From Yersinia artesiana (lineage in GTDB: Bacteria > Pseudomonadota > Gammaproteobacteria > Enterobacterales > Enterobacteriaceae), in NCBI RefSeq assembly GCF_902726545.1, contig NZ_CACVAD010000044.1, positions 1-37,686 on the forward strand: a stretch of DNA of 37,686 nucleotides, given 5' to 3'. Below, in pieces: positions 37,380-37,686 of this stretch (the first letter of the stretch is position 1; every line of letters starts with the position of its first letter). The notes beneath the pieces were generated by a model that did no database searches, was not told the origin of the DNA, and saw nothing but the letters and a program-made list of their open reading frames with translations. Both the position numbers and the translations under genes were made by a program.

Positions 37380-37686
37380 TCTTTCATTTGATACACATCT
37401 ACCCTATCCGCCCTGAAAAACCTCGTCACAAACAGGGTATCAAACTGCCTTTTCCATATTAATATCACCCAATACCCCTGTTTTTATTCTATTTATGGTC
37501 AAAATCACCATACCCTTTCGCACTTTTAGTCAAAAACACTTATCACATTGAAAAATTACAATTTTTTCTTAAAACTACTGTTTTTTAATCAATTTTTATT
37601 CCTTTTCGTTCTTAAAAAGTAATAACTCACGATAAAGTGACGATAAATATTATTAGCGAGCTATTAATATTCTTGGTTACTAGATG
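37380..37686. other. AT-rich region at the window end
   Basis: No gene is seen after argR. A direct repeat ACGATAAA occurs at 37629-37636 and 37640-37647 (11-base period). The last three bases are ATG, but no ribosome site precedes them, so the next gene cannot be judged. Confidence 0.45.

Overview
This 37.7-kb window is chromosomal DNA of a Gammaproteobacterium in the order Enterobacterales. It is most probably a Yersinia, and by inference closer to the Y. enterocolitica-like species than to Y. pestis/pseudotuberculosis. The reasons are near-identity of many proteins to E. coli families, the gene order, pmrAB lying between dacB and obgE, and palindromic repeats of a type I associate with Yersinia. 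No species call can be made without a database search.

Layout. (1) 1-5240: the 3' part of potE, then yhbQ, yhbS-ubiT on the minus strand, and the divergent ubiU-ubiV pair for oxygen-independent ubiquinone synthesis, followed by a broken desulfidase gene on the minus strand. (2) 5240-7835: an accessory stretch with two tandem palindromic repeat units, yhbW, and an AT-rich island holding one orphan lipoprotein gene. E. coli carries mtr at this place. (3) 7836-25905, minus strand: the RNA-metabolism and translation supercluster. In transcription order it is rlmE-ftsH-folP-glmM-secG-leuU-metY-rimP-nusA-infB-rbfA-truB-rpsO-pnp-nlpI-yrbN-deaD. yrbN is a 26-codon gene overlapping the deaD start. The rpsO-pnp gap holds an RNase III-type leader hairpin and a likely SraG small RNA on the opposite strand. 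(4) 26052-30384: yhbY, greA (minus), then a dacB-pmrA-pmrB operon joining a periplasmic peptidoglycan hydrolase to the lipid A-modification two-component system. (5) 30468-33299, minus: rplU-rpmA-yhbE-obgE. (6) 33559-37340: ispB, a divergent pair of phage Mu-like regulators (a MuA/c-type DNA-binding protein and a Ner-like protein), mdh, and argR with two ARG boxes over its promoter.

How they work together. Most of the window is conserved housekeeping: tRNA supply, transcription elongation, initiation, ribosome maturation and RNA decay lie in one co-oriented block that ends with the cold-shock helicase DeaD. Isoprenoid quinone synthesis appears twice: ispB makes the octaprenyl tail and ubiT/U/V perform anaerobic ring hydroxylation.

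There is no CRISPR array, complete prophage, insertion sequence or obvious new defence system. The items most worth a second look are the Mu-like c/ner-type divergent pair between ispB and mdh, the palindromic repeats beside ubiT and yhbW, a very stable hairpin just before the rbfA ribosome binding site, the orphan lipoprotein island, and the candidate leader RNAs of greA and pnp.
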